DNA of 64,000 nucleotides from the NCBI RefSeq assembly GCF_030908405.1, contig NZ_CP133089.1, forward strand, positions 1,178,001-1,242,000, written 5' to 3'. A program made the position numbers and the translations under genes. The notes beneath the pieces are model-generated. The model was not told where the DNA came from and made no database searches. It saw only the letters and a program-made list of their open reading frames with translations. Source of the DNA: Aminobacterium sp. MB27-C1 (lineage in GTDB: Bacteria; Synergistota; Synergistia; Synergistales; Aminobacteriaceae). This document shows, in pieces, positions 45,854 through 54,750 of this stretch; position 1 is the first letter of the stretch, and each line of letters begins with the position of its first letter.

Positions 45854-46234
45854 CTAACCTATAAGCTCGTCTCGATCTTCTTTTAACTGTAAATACCTTT
45901 TACATTGAAGAACTCTATCGTATCCAAGCATCGTTCCTAAAATAAAATCCTCTTCGTCTGTGTAATCACGCAACGAAACTTTATTGATCTTACACACGAC
46001 ATCGATACATACTTGGTGACCAAAAAACACATTAATTTTATGGTCATTTACGGGGTATATAACGTATGGGATATTCTGATTCTGAAGACGGCGCACTATC
46101 TCTTGTTCATACCCTCTTGACGTTGTATGAAGAATAAGAGCCCGCAAGCCTTTTACATATTCATAGAGATGATGAGCAAAAATTTCATCTACCTGATAAC
46201 ACTGTGGCAAACATGTAATGTTTGGAAGAGGCAA
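45854..46234 (-). CDS. DUF2023 family protein
   Basis: A 126-residue protein that fits DUF2023, a family commonly found next to flavodoxin and Feo genes. It is cytoplasmic, with no signal or helix, mostly alpha/beta; Cys residues occur at C-L-P-Q-C, VCIDVVCK and QCKRYL. The start is TTG 46234, 9 bases after AAGGAG; no ATG lies nearby. It is the first gene of the cluster, 35 bases from the expected transcript start. Function is unknown. Confidence 0.75.
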   Translation of the reverse strand: MPLPNITCLPQCYQVDEIFAHHLYEYVKGLRALILHTTSRGYEQEIVRRLQNQNIPYVIYPVNDHKINVFFGHQVCIDVVCKINKVSLRDYTDEEDFILGTMLGYDRVLQCKRYLQLKEDRDELIG

Positions 46235-46250
46235 CTAAAACATCTCCTTA

Positions 46251-46305
46251 ATGTTTTATATATCAAACAATGGGGATTATACTTTAATATGTTTTATATG
46301 TCAAA
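46251..46305 (-). repeat. Pair of 17-bp direct repeats flanking the feo promoter
   Basis: TTTGACATATAAAACAT (46289-46305) and TTTGATATATAAAACAT (46251-46267) differ at one base. The starts are 38 bases apart. The first covers the -35, the second lies just after the transcript start, which is where a repressor operator would be expected. Confidence 0.75.
46276..46304 (-). promoter_or_regulatory. Consensus promoter of the feo cluster
   Basis: TTGACA (46299-46304) and TATAAT (46276-46281) are both perfect and 17 bases apart on the minus strand. The predicted start is near 46269, leaving a 35-base leader to the DUF2023 TTG codon. The flanking direct repeats suggest repression of an otherwise strong promoter. 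Confidence 0.85.
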
Positions 46306-46330
46306 CTTATAAAGGGGATGGGGATAATAA

Positions 46331-46364
46331 AAGAAGCTCGGGGTTTCCCCTGAGCTTCTTCCCT
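46331..46364 (-). terminator. Terminator after tpiA
   Basis: AAGAAGCTC-GGGG pairs with CCCC-TGAGCTTCTT over a 3-base loop with one bulge. Read on the minus strand it is followed by TTTTATTAT. It closes the gapA-pgk-tpiA unit just ahead of the feo promoter. Confidence 0.85.
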
Positions 46365-46394
46365 GATTGCTGATCTTATTTTATGAGCTTTATT

Positions 46395-47207
46395 TTAACC
46401 TCTATGAAGGGATTGATGAATAATATCTAGCATTGATGAAGCAGAAAGAGATGCTCCACCAATAAGGGCTCCATCAATATCTGGCTGATCTAAAAGATTA
46501 GCCACATTTGCTGCTTTGACACTCCCACCATAAAGAATATGAATATCCCTATGGCATTCCATTTCATCGTCAATTCCACTTATTTCTGCAAGTAACTCTC
46601 TTGCAAAAAGACAAGCTTCTTCAGCATTTTCCGGACTTGCCGTTCTTCCTGTTCCAATAGCCCAAACAGGTTCATAGGCCCAAATTGTTTTTTTAATTTC
46701 TTCGGGAGATAGACCTTCGGCTGCACTCTGAATCTGTCGTCTGAATACATCAAAAGTCATATCTTTTTCTCTCTCTTTAAGGGTTTCCCCGAAACAAAGC
46801 ACAGGACATAGATTATGACCAAGAGCTGCTTTTAATTTTTTATGAACAATCTCATCTGTTTCTCCCATGATGTGTCGCCGTTCACTATGACCAATAATGA
46901 CATGGCTGCACCCTACTTCCTTAAGCATGGGGAAAGAAATCTCACCAGTAAAGGCACCCTTTTCTTCATAGAAGGCATTTTGTCCGCCTAAGCATATCCC
47001 ATCGTTCTCTCCTTGTGTAAGAACACTTGCACCTGTTTGCAACAAGGTGAATGGAGGGAAAATACAAATCTCAAGAAAATTTCTATGTATTTGATCACAA
47101 ATAACAGCATCCTCACAAATTTTCTCAGAGAGTTCCGTAAAAAACTTTTTCGTTTCTATGATCGTATTATTCATTTTCCAGTTGCCATAAAGATATATTT
47201 TCTTCAC
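46395..47207 (-). CDS. tpiA: Triosephosphate isomerase
   Basis: Interconverts DHAP and glyceraldehyde-3-P. The 270 residues start with YGNWKMNNT and hold the catalytic His in IGHSERR, the catalytic Glu in YEPVWAIGTGRTAS and the phosphate loop LYGGSVKAAN. It is somewhat longer than the usual 250 residues. It is the last of the glycolytic trio, and a hairpin at 47234 separates it from pgk, so its level may differ. Confidence 0.95.
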   Translation of the reverse strand: MKKIYLYGNWKMNNTIIETKKFFTELSEKICEDAVICDQIHRNFLEICIFPPFTLLQTGASVLTQGENDGICLGGQNAFYEEKGAFTGEISFPMLKEVGCSHVIIGHSERRHIMGETDEIVHKKLKAALGHNLCPVLCFGETLKEREKDMTFDVFRRQIQSAAEGLSPEEIKKTIWAYEPVWAIGTGRTASPENAEEACLFARELLAEISGIDDEMECHRDIHILYGGSVKAANVANLLDQPDIDGALIGGASLSASSMLDIIHQSLHRG

Positions 47208-47226
47208 AGAAAAATGTTCCTCCTTT

Positions 47227-47258
47227 CAAAAAAAGACGGGAGCTTACGCATCCCGTCT
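47227..47258 (-). terminator. Hairpin between pgk and tpiA
   Basis: AGACGGGA (47251-47258, minus) pairs with TCCCGTCT (47234-47241) over a 9-base loop and is followed by seven T on the minus strand. It looks like a partial terminator inside the glycolytic unit. Confidence 0.8.
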
Positions 47259-47287
47259 CTATAAAACTATAGTGTCACAACTTTTCT

Positions 47288-48478
47288 CTATTTTATTAAA
47301 AGTAGCTCAATGCCTGGTAATACTTTTCCTTCACAAAACTCTAAGCTAGCTCCACCGCCAGTAGATACATGCGTAACCTTCTCTGCAAAACCTAATTTTT
47401 TAACGGCAGACGCCGTATCTCCTCCACCTACTACGGTAATTCCGCCATTTTCTGTACACTTTTCAACCGCTTTTGCCACAAGGCGGGTCCCCTCTGCCAA
47501 AGTCGGATTTTCAAAAACACCCATAGGACCATTCCAAAGAACAGTTTTGGCTTTTTCAATATAGCTAGCAAAAAGAGCAGCTGTTTTTGTTCCTATATCT
47601 AACCCCATATCTGCAAAAGAAATATCGTCTACCGAAACTTCTTTTCGCGGAAGTTCACTCTCTAAAGACTCCGCCACCGCTGTGTCAACTGGCAAAACGA
47701 TGTCGACTCCCATCTCTTTTGCTTTTGTGAGCATTTGCTGTGCAAAATCAGCCTTATCTTCTTCGTATAAGGATTTACCAATCCCCTTGCCTTGAACAGC
47801 CAAGAAAGTATATGCCATTCCTCCACCAATAAGAATTGCGGAAGCTTTTTCAAGAAGATGGTCGATAACTCCTATTTTGTCAGAAACTTTTGCTCCTCCC
47901 AAAATGAGGACAAAAGGTTTTTCAGGAGTTTCGCTCACTGTACTGAGCATCTCTATTTCACGAGTTATCAAATTGCCCGCAAATGAAGGAAGATACTCCA
48001 TTACCCCTCTTGTTGAAGCATGTGCTCTATGCGATGCGCTAAAAGCATCCATAACAAAGACATCAAAGGGGGCAGCAAGCTCTTTTGCAAAATCGAGATT
48101 GTTCTTTTCCTCTTCTGGATAAAATCTAATATTTTCCAAAAGTACGACACTGCCTTTAGGAGCAGAATCAATAGCTTTCTGCACATTTTCTCCGATGGAA
48201 TCATTAACGAAGATAACGGGACAATTCAATATCTCTTTTACATTCTTTACTATATGCATAAGAGACAGGCTTTCAACTTTTTTGCCTTTAGGACGTCCTA
48301 AATGAGAGACAAGCGTTACTTTTGCTCCCCACTCAAAAAGCTGTCGAATTGTGTTCACGTGTGCCCTGATTCGTGTTGTGTCAGAAACTACTCCCTCTTT
48401 TAAGGGAACATTGAAGTCAACACGAAGAAGAACATTTTTCCCCTCAACATCCTGACGAGAAAATTCTCGCAACTTCAT
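47288..48478 (-). CDS. pgk: Phosphoglycerate kinase
   Basis: Makes ATP from 1,3-bisphosphoglycerate. The 396 residues include the substrate motif LLRVDFNVPL, SHLGRPKG, HRAHAST, LGGAKVSDKIGV and the nucleotide-binding WNGPMGVFE with VGGGDTASAV near the end. It lies 3 bases after gapA. Confidence 0.96.
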   Translation of the reverse strand: MKLREFSRQDVEGKNVLLRVDFNVPLKEGVVSDTTRIRAHVNTIRQLFEWGAKVTLVSHLGRPKGKKVESLSLMHIVKNVKEILNCPVIFVNDSIGENVQKAIDSAPKGSVVLLENIRFYPEEEKNNLDFAKELAAPFDVFVMDAFSASHRAHASTRGVMEYLPSFAGNLITREIEMLSTVSETPEKPFVLILGGAKVSDKIGVIDHLLEKASAILIGGGMAYTFLAVQGKGIGKSLYEEDKADFAQQMLTKAKEMGVDIVLPVDTAVAESLESELPRKEVSVDDISFADMGLDIGTKTAALFASYIEKAKTVLWNGPMGVFENPTLAEGTRLVAKAVEKCTENGGITVVGGGDTASAVKKLGFAEKVTHVSTGGGASLEFCEGKVLPGIELLLIK

Positions 48479-48481
48479 TTT

Positions 48482-49501
48482 TTACAGCCCTTTCTTAATC
48501 ATATAATTGACAAGGTCAATACAACGGCACGTATATCCCCACTCGTTATCATACCAAGCTAAAATTTTAACCATATTGCCTATAGACATTGTATGGCGAG
48601 CTGCAAAAATAGAAGAGTGTTCATCTCCGATAAAATCTGAGGAAACAAGGTCATCTTCTTCGTAAACAACGTATTTTTTCATATCACTTGTTGCGCGTTT
48701 TTTAACGGCTTCATTGATTTCCTGAGCTGAAGCTTCTTTCTTAAGCTCAGCAACAAGGTCAACAACTGATACATCAGGTGTCGGCACTCGCAAAGCAATG
48801 CCATTCAATTTCCCCTTGAGTTCGGGAATAACCAACCCTATAGCCTTTGCTGCACCTGTTGATGTAGGAACCATAGAAAGAGCTGCTGCACGTCCTCGAT
48901 GTAATTTTTTATGTGAAGAATCCATAAGCTTCTGATCGTTTGTATAAGAATGAGTTGTTGTCATAAGGCCACGTTCTATACCAAACTCTTCGTTCAATAT
49001 TCTGGCCACTGGAGCAAGGCAGTTTGTTGTGCATGATGCGTTAGAAACGACATGATCTTTTGCGGGGTTATATTGTTCTTCATTAACACCCATAACAAAT
49101 GTTGGAATTCCATCGCCACTGCCAGGAGCTGTTATAACAACTTTTTTCGCTCCTGCTTTTATATGATTCTGAGCGCCTTCAAGATCTTTGTAAACTCCAG
49201 AAGACTCGATAACAATATCTACGCCAAGATCTCCCCAATTAAAATCTGCAGGATCTTTAATTGCTAAAACCTTAACTGTGTCACCGTTAACAATAAGGTT
49301 ATCTCCATCAACCTCGACTTCGCCAGGAAAACGACGATGGATAGAATCATATTTGAACATATAGGCTCGTTGCTCGGGTGTAGTACGGCTATTTGTTGCA
49401 ACTATTTCAAAAAGACCCTCCTTGTCATATTGATACATCGCCCGCAAGGCGAGTCTCCCTATACGGCCAAATCCATTAATTGCTACTCGAACCTTTTTCA
49501 T
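48482..49501 (-). CDS. gapA: Glyceraldehyde-3-phosphate dehydrogenase
   Basis: NAD-dependent glycolytic enzyme. The 339 residues show the Rossmann motif NGFGRIGRLALRA, the catalytic-Cys loop SNASCTTNCLAPVA and WYDNEWGYTCR. It heads gapA-pgk-tpiA and follows whiA after about 60 bases, the usual clostridial-type order. ATG 49501 is preceded by an AAAGGGTG site. Confidence 0.96.
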   Translation of the reverse strand: MKKVRVAINGFGRIGRLALRAMYQYDKEGLFEIVATNSRTTPEQRAYMFKYDSIHRRFPGEVEVDGDNLIVNGDTVKVLAIKDPADFNWGDLGVDIVIESSGVYKDLEGAQNHIKAGAKKVVITAPGSGDGIPTFVMGVNEEQYNPAKDHVVSNASCTTNCLAPVARILNEEFGIERGLMTTTHSYTNDQKLMDSSHKKLHRGRAAALSMVPTSTGAAKAIGLVIPELKGKLNGIALRVPTPDVSVVDLVAELKKEASAQEINEAVKKRATSDMKKYVVYEEDDLVSSDFIGDEHSSIFAARHTMSIGNMVKILAWYDNEWGYTCRCIDLVNYMIKKGL

Positions 49502-49560
49502 CTTACAGCACCCTTTCTATACATTCATTGTATTTAAATGTTATATTCCACTTTACAGTA

Positions 49561-50454
49561 TTATATACCGTGCGGTAATTGTTCAGCCATTGTCTTCAAT
49601 TTTTGCCAACGATATTTAACAGTACTTTTACTGACTGGTTTAGATAACATCTGACCCAATTCAGTCAATGTTGCGCTAGGATATTGCATGCGAACTTCAA
49701 TAAGCTCTCTCAATGTTTCAGGCAACGTATTTAAAATTCTTTCATTCTGGAAAACCTTTGCTATTTCAAGTTGCCATTCCGCAGCTTCCAATGTCTTCCG
49801 AATATTTGATGCGTCACAATTCACGAGTCTATTTGCTTTATCGCGCATTGCCCGAACGATAGCCTTTTCTTCCAATTTCAGAGAGGTATCAAACAACTTA
49901 TAGTGACTTAAAAGTGTTACGATCTTTTCCTGATCGCGTAAAAGTAGCTCATACTGACCATCTACAATACGTTTTCCTACAGGGAATTGATTATTTTTCA
50001 ATATGGACAAAACCAATTCCATTATTTTATAAAACCTGAAACGAAAAGCTAAGTAATAACCTGTCTTAGGAACATACAAAGAGCCACAATTGCCCCAAAC
50101 ACCTCTCATCCATTGCCAATCGCTCTTTTTCCTTGCATTTTCTCCCCAAAAGATAACTTCTTTCATAATAGGCTGAGGAATCCGAAGTGTTACGCTTCCA
50201 CGAAAATTAGCAGGGACATTAAGCATCGATGATAAATCAAGTCTTTTTCCCCAACGTGATGACGCCCAAATTCTTCTAAGCCGCCTAAAGACCCAAAGTC
50301 TTCGTCCAGAAAGAACAAACCTGCCCTGCGACATAGTTTCGGGATACACCGTCAAAAGCCCCCAAAGGATTCCTGCCGTCTCAGAATCTATATCAGTACT
50401 AGACAATGGAGAGAAAACCCATTCATCCCACATTATTTCACTCAAGGTTTTCAT
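49561..50454 (-). CDS. whiA: WhiA-like DNA-binding regulator
   Basis: A 297-residue relative of WhiA, which in Gram-positives is needed for sporulation or division control. The LAGLIDADG-like N-terminal part is divergent. The C-terminal helix-turn-helix is recognizable: NRLVNCDASNIRKT, LRELIEVRMQYPSATLTELG and VSKSTVKYR. It lies 7 bases after yvcK and is followed by gapA, giving the rapZ-yvcK-whiA cluster. No sporulation genes are present, so a division or metabolic role is likely. Confidence 0.88.
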   Translation of the reverse strand: MKTLSEIMWDEWVFSPLSSTDIDSETAGILWGLLTVYPETMSQGRFVLSGRRLWVFRRLRRIWASSRWGKRLDLSSMLNVPANFRGSVTLRIPQPIMKEVIFWGENARKKSDWQWMRGVWGNCGSLYVPKTGYYLAFRFRFYKIMELVLSILKNNQFPVGKRIVDGQYELLLRDQEKIVTLLSHYKLFDTSLKLEEKAIVRAMRDKANRLVNCDASNIRKTLEAAEWQLEIAKVFQNERILNTLPETLRELIEVRMQYPSATLTELGQMLSKPVSKSTVKYRWQKLKTMAEQLPHGI

Positions 50455-50461
50455 AGCATTA

Positions 50462-51583
50462 TTACACTTCTTTCATATCTCTACATATTCGCATCAGCGT
50501 CTCGGAGAGCGCCTGACTATCATGACGTACAACCGATCCCTCGTAGACCTTTACGTAATTGCTTTCTATTATCTGGCAGTTTTTTTCAAGCAGTATCTCT
50601 CTTTGAGAATCATCCAAATATAACGGGATAGCCCCTTCTTTCAAATATGCCTCTAAAAAAGGTGCAGGAATGGAACCATTGTTAACAACGATAAAATTAG
50701 GAGCGATTCCAAGTATCTTTTCGATCCATTCCACATGTTCCACTACGTTCATACCATCGGTTTCTCCAGGCTGAGACATTAAATTAGCAACATACACTCT
50801 GGGCAAAGGCGATTCTTGTATTTTCTGTGCTATTTTGGGAAGCAACAGATTCGGTAAAACACTTGTGAAAAGACTACCTGGCCCTAAAACGATAAGATCC
50901 CCTTCATCAATAGCTCTAATTACATCAGGTAATGGCTGGGGATCGGAGGGTTCAAGCCATATTCGTTTAACCTTTTGACCACATCTGCACGATGATATTT
51001 CTAATTCTCCTCGAAGAAGTTGACCCTCTTCTATCTCTGCAACAAGGGAGACCGCTTCTGTGGTTACAGGTAAAACTCTGCCTCTGATAGCAAGAAGATG
51101 GTTCATTTCCTCGACAGCAAGACGAAAATCTCCCGATATTTCAGTTACAGCAAGCAAGATAAGGTTTCCAAGGCTATGACCGGAAAGATCGCCCCGATCA
51201 AAGCGGAAATCAAGTATATTCCGAAGGGCATTATCGTTTTCAGCTAAAGCGACAATACAGTTTCGAACATCACCAGGAGGGAGAACTCCCCATTCTTGGC
51301 GTAAGCGCCCAGAACTCCCGCCTTCATCAGTTACAGTAACTACTGCTGTGATATTACGAGTAAAAGATTTTAATCCTTTAAGAAGAGTAGAAAGACCAGT
51401 TCCTCCTCCTAAAGCAACAATATGAGGTCCCATAGAAAGTCGATACTCTACTACCCTCGCCATAACATCAGTTTTGACAGGGGATGAGCGTAGAAACCCT
51501 GGCCATCTATCCTTCCAAGAAAGAACAAAAATCGTTAAAAAAGCAGTAAGTAATCCTAAAAAATATGCTACGCGCCAATCCAT
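50462..51583 (-). CDS. yvcK: YvcK/CofD-like gluconeogenesis factor
   Basis: Nucleotide-sugar binding protein needed for growth on gluconeogenic sources and for cell shape in Bacillus. The 373 residues have an N-terminal hydrophobic segment (about 5-24), which is not usual in the shorter members, then VALGGGTGLSTLLKGLK, TVTDEGGSSGRLR, PPGDVRNCIVAL, and VLGPGSLFTSVLPNLL. Its end overlaps nothing; its start overlaps rapZ by one base. UDP-GlcNAc binding is known for the family. Confidence 0.9.
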   Translation of the reverse strand: MDWRVAYFLGLLTAFLTIFVLSWKDRWPGFLRSSPVKTDVMARVVEYRLSMGPHIVALGGGTGLSTLLKGLKSFTRNITAVVTVTDEGGSSGRLRQEWGVLPPGDVRNCIVALAENDNALRNILDFRFDRGDLSGHSLGNLILLAVTEISGDFRLAVEEMNHLLAIRGRVLPVTTEAVSLVAEIEEGQLLRGELEISSCRCGQKVKRIWLEPSDPQPLPDVIRAIDEGDLIVLGPGSLFTSVLPNLLLPKIAQKIQESPLPRVYVANLMSQPGETDGMNVVEHVEWIEKILGIAPNFIVVNNGSIPAPFLEAYLKEGAIPLYLDDSQREILLEKNCQIIESNYVKVYEGSVVRHDSQALSETLMRICRDMKEV

Positions 51584-52473
51584 TACTCTCGCACCTGACT
51601 CCGATTTATATCTCTATGACGAATTGTGCATCGTACATTCTGTTCCTTAAAATGCTTTGCGAGCCATTCGACCGTCGCCACTGAACGATGTTGCCCTCCA
51701 GTACAGCCCACGGCTATATGAAACGGTGATTTTCCCGAAGCCAAATAAACGGGAATAAGAAAATCAAAAAACTCGTAACAACGAGTTAAAAAAAGCTGTG
51801 TTTCATCTGAAGATAAAATATAGCTTTGTACATTTAAATCTTTACCGTTGAGCGGACGCAGATGGGGGACATAGTGTGGATTGACTAAAAAGCGAACGTC
51901 CAATACAAAATCACTATCTTGGGGAATTCCGTATTTAAATCCAAAAGAAGAAAAAACGACAGAAGATGATGCTTCAGTCCGAATAAATTCAGAAATAAGC
52001 CGTTCTTTAAGCTCTCGGATAGAGAGTCCAGATGTGTCAAGAACTACATCAGCATACTCTCTGACAGGGGCCAACAAAATACGTTCACGTTGAATTCCTT
52101 CTAATATAGGGATATGATCCCCCAATGGGTGACGACGACGTGTCGTTTCGAAACGGCGAACAAGGCTCTCATTCGATGAATCCAAAAAAAGCACCTGAAC
52201 TAAGGAGATAGATCTCTTTAAAGCATCCACAATAGAAAATAGATCGTTCAAAAGACGTTCTCCACGAATATCCACGACAGCAACTAGTCCTTCTTGCACT
52301 GCTCCACGATGTTGCGACAACAACCCCATAAGCTGAGGAAGCAATGCCGGAGGAATATTATCAATCGCAAAAAAACCCTGATCTTCAAGAATATTTAAGG
52401 CCGTAGATTTTCCAGCCCCAGACATTCCCGTAATAATAAGACAGCGCTGAACGCTATTATTTTTTATGTCCAC
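51583..52473 (-). CDS. rapZ: RapZ-type nucleotide-binding adaptor (YvcJ)
   Basis: GTP/ATP-binding protein; in E. coli it controls GlmS by guiding RNase E, and in Bacillus it is YvcJ. The 296 residues have GMSGAGKSTALN, the Walker B-like region VAVVDIRG and a C-terminal RapZ domain with DVRFLVNPHYVPHLRPLNG and GCTGGQHRSVATVEWLA. GTG 52473 follows GGGAG by 7 bases. The frame is open 12 residues further, but that part lies inside the mogA-like gene. Confidence 0.92.
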   Translation of the reverse strand: MDIKNNSVQRCLIITGMSGAGKSTALNILEDQGFFAIDNIPPALLPQLMGLLSQHRGAVQEGLVAVVDIRGERLLNDLFSIVDALKRSISLVQVLFLDSSNESLVRRFETTRRRHPLGDHIPILEGIQRERILLAPVREYADVVLDTSGLSIRELKERLISEFIRTEASSSVVFSSFGFKYGIPQDSDFVLDVRFLVNPHYVPHLRPLNGKDLNVQSYILSSDETQLFLTRCYEFFDFLIPVYLASGKSPFHIAVGCTGGQHRSVATVEWLAKHFKEQNVRCTIRHRDINRSQVRE

Positions 52474-53278
52474 ATTCTTTCTCCCAATCCCGAAGAATTT
52501 CAACCCCATGCCGTATTACAGGCGCCACAGCTTCGAAACACTCTTCTGCCCCCGTTTGGCTTCCTGGTACAGCTATGATCAAGCTTTTCTTTCTCGTAAC
52601 AGCCAGTCCCCGAGAAAGGATAGAACGAGGAGTGTAATAGACAGTGCGACTTCTCATAAATTCACCTATCCCTGGAATTATCTTATCAGCAATAGATTCC
52701 AGAGCTTCTGGAGTAACATCTCGACTAGAAAGACCTGTTCCGCCAGTGACAAGAATGACATGCAAATCTGCTTCGTCCACCCATTTACACAACAATTTTT
52801 CAATTTCACTCTGCTCGTCAGGGAGTATATATTGTTTCTCAACAATCCCCCCAATACGAGAGACCGCCTTTGCCAAAGCCGGACCGGCAGTATCTTCTCG
52901 CAACCCCTGGCTGGCCTTATCGCTTACTGTCAAAATTCCAACATGAAGTGGTTTCCACATTTGGATATCTGAAGAGACAGAGATAAAGCCTCCCTGCTGA
53001 ACAGAAAGCTTCCATAGAGAAGGAGCCTCTTCTGCATCTACACGCAAAATAACGTCACTTTCCGAGAAAGCAAGAATGTTACCCACTTCCAAATCCTGGT
53101 CAAGAGAAGCCCTCAGGACAAAGGCCGCTCCTTGAATCTCAGGAAGCAATCCAGGCTTTGTTATGAGAATATCTGACATATTTCCATTTATTGAAGATGA
53201 GCCGTCAGCACGCATATTGACATAGCATATCCCGTACTCTCTATGATCATCTTTGTTAAGAATTCCAAGAAGTTTCAT
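52457..53278 (-). CDS. MogA/MoaB-type molybdopterin protein with unknown N-terminal domain
   Basis: A 273-residue protein whose C-terminal part (about 110-270) is the MogA/MoaB fold that adenylates molybdopterin: [29 protein letters not shown] and [12 protein letters not shown] are readable. Residues 1-105 are a separate domain with a beta-rich pattern that was not recognised; MOSC-MogA fusions are known but no MOSC motif was seen. Its start overlaps the moaC end by 4 bases. It ends 17 bases inside the rapZ start. Confidence 0.85.
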   Translation of the reverse strand: MKLLGILNKDDHREYGICYVNMRADGSSSINGNMSDILITKPGLLPEIQGAAFVLRASLDQDLEVGNILAFSESDVILRVDAEEAPSLWKLSVQQGGFISVSSDIQMWKPLHVGILTVSDKASQGLREDTAGPALAKAVSRIGGIVEKQYILPDEQSEIEKLLCKWVDEADLHVILVTGGTGLSSRDVTPEALESIADKIIPGIGEFMRSRTVYYTPRSILSRGLAVTRKKSLIIAVPGSQTGAEECFEAVAPVIRHGVEILRDWEKECGHKK

Positions 53279-53766
53279 TCATGTTCCCCCTCTGGCGAGT
53301 GATAATCGCCACTTTTGCCTCCACTTTTTCGAAGCAATCGAATATTATGTATTATCATGCCTTTATCAATACCCTTACACATATCGTAAACAGTTAGAGC
53401 TGCCACCATCACTCCCGTCAATGCTTCCATCTCTACTCCCGTTACTTCTTTTGCAGCAACAACGGATGTTATCTTTACTTGACTTTCTTCAGCGATCAGT
53501 TCGCAATGAACATCCACCTTGTTAAGACTTATATTATGGCAAAGAGGAATAAGATCTGACGTTTTCTTAACAGCCATAATACCAGCAATTTCTGCTATTT
53601 TCAGTACGTCTCCCTTTTCTGTCGTTCCAGCAATAAGAGCATCTCGTATCGTAGAAGGTAAAAGAACGACTCCCTCTGCACGTGCTTCCCTCAATGTGAC
53701 TTTTTTACCTCCCACGTCAACCATGCGAGGATGACCAAATTCATCAAGATGAGAAAAAGTCTTCAT
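53275..53766 (-). CDS. moaC: Cyclic pyranopterin monophosphate synthase MoaC
   Basis: Second step of cofactor synthesis, cyclizing the MoaA product. The 163 residues include [35 protein letters not shown]-like ([13 protein letters not shown]), [20 protein letters not shown] and [12 protein letters not shown]. It lies between moaA and the mogA-like gene, which it overlaps by 4 bases. Confidence 0.95.
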   Translation of the reverse strand: MKTFSHLDEFGHPRMVDVGGKKVTLREARAEGVVLLPSTIRDALIAGTTEKGDVLKIAEIAGIMAVKKTSDLIPLCHNISLNKVDVHCELIAEESQVKITSVVAAKEVTGVEMEALTGVMVAALTVYDMCKGIDKGMIIHNIRLLRKSGGKSGDYHSPEGEHE

Positions 53767-53772
53767 TGTCCA

Positions 53773-54750
53773 TTACCCTCCAATCCTAAACATATGCTCT
53801 TTTCCAGATTCTATATCAAGCCAACGACGAGGTTTTTGCCGAATGGCTTTAATAATACCTTGTCGTGTCTTCTCTTCATCTCTGGAACGCAACGCATCCC
53901 GTATTTCAACTCCTTTGCCACTAAAAAGGCACGGCAAAACTTCTCCTTCCGATGTAATGCGAAGACGGTTACAAGAAGCACAAAAATGATGAGACACGGC
54001 AGCAATAATACCTAAACGTTGTCCGGTAGCTTCATTGATTAAATATCGGGCAGGCCCTGCGTTAATAGCTTCTTCTGACGCTTCCTCTCTCCAAAGTTCA
54101 GATTCCGGAAGAGATTGTATAATATCATCTGCTGATATAAAACGTTCCTTGCTCCATACCCCACCATCAAGAGGCATAAACTCTATAAGGCGAAGTAAAA
54201 GGTCTTCTTTTAATGCAAAAGCCAGAAGCTCTGGAATCTCATGATCATTTATCCCTCGCATTAAAACAGTATTGAGTTTAACCTTAGTTTTAGAACGTCC
54301 AGCTACAGATTGTATTCCTTGTATTACCTCGCTAAGACTTCCAGTACATGTTATCATCTTGAATCGTTCGGGATTTAACGTATCAAGACTAATATTGATA
54401 CTCTCCAGATTTAAAGAAAGTAAATCTTCTGCTAAAGGAGCTAATAATGATCCATTGGTTGTCAAAGAGAGTGTCATTGATGGGAACATCTCTCTTACTT
54501 TTTTAAGGAAAAGGGTAAAATCTTTTCTAACTAGAGGCTCCCCCCCAGTAAATCTGATTTTTTGAGCTCCCATATCTTTCAAAACATGGCATAAGAAGAG
54601 TAAGTCTTCGTATCGAAGAATACGCCCATGGTCTATCCATAATACTCCATCTTTAGGCATGCAATATTGACACCTGAAATTGCAACGATCCGTCACAGAA
54701 ATTCGAATATAATGTAAGATCCTTCCAAAGGGATCTTTTAAGAGTTCCAT
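53773..54750 (-). CDS. moaA: GTP 3',8-cyclase MoaA
   Basis: Radical SAM enzyme that starts molybdopterin synthesis from GTP. The 325 residues show the cluster motif DRCNFRCQYCMP, FTGGEPLVRKDF, a C-terminal second cluster (FCASCNRLRI, LPCLFS) and the needed terminal Gly-Gly. ATG 54750 lies 6 bases after GGGAGG. The longer upstream frame overlaps moeA. It overlaps the MoeA-PBP gene by 13 bases. Confidence 0.95.
   Translation of the reverse strand: MELLKDPFGRILHYIRISVTDRCNFRCQYCMPKDGVLWIDHGRILRYEDLLFLCHVLKDMGAQKIRFTGGEPLVRKDFTLFLKKVREMFPSMTLSLTTNGSLLAPLAEDLLSLNLESINISLDTLNPERFKMITCTGSLSEVIQGIQSVAGRSKTKVKLNTVLMRGINDHEIPELLAFALKEDLLLRLIEFMPLDGGVWSKERFISADDIIQSLPESELWREEASEEAINAGPARYLINEATGQRLGIIAAVSHHFCASCNRLRITSEGEVLPCLFSGKGVEIRDALRSRDEEKTRQGIIKAIRQKPRRWLDIESGKEHMFRIGG

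Noticed and set aside
46251-46305. The feo repeats as Fur boxes
   Set aside because: They are direct, not the usual inverted GATAAT-type repeats, so naming Fur would go beyond the sequence.
52466-52972. 168-codon plus-strand frame opposite mogA
   Set aside because: It runs antisense to a well-supported gene, begins inside rapZ's start region and has no ribosome site.
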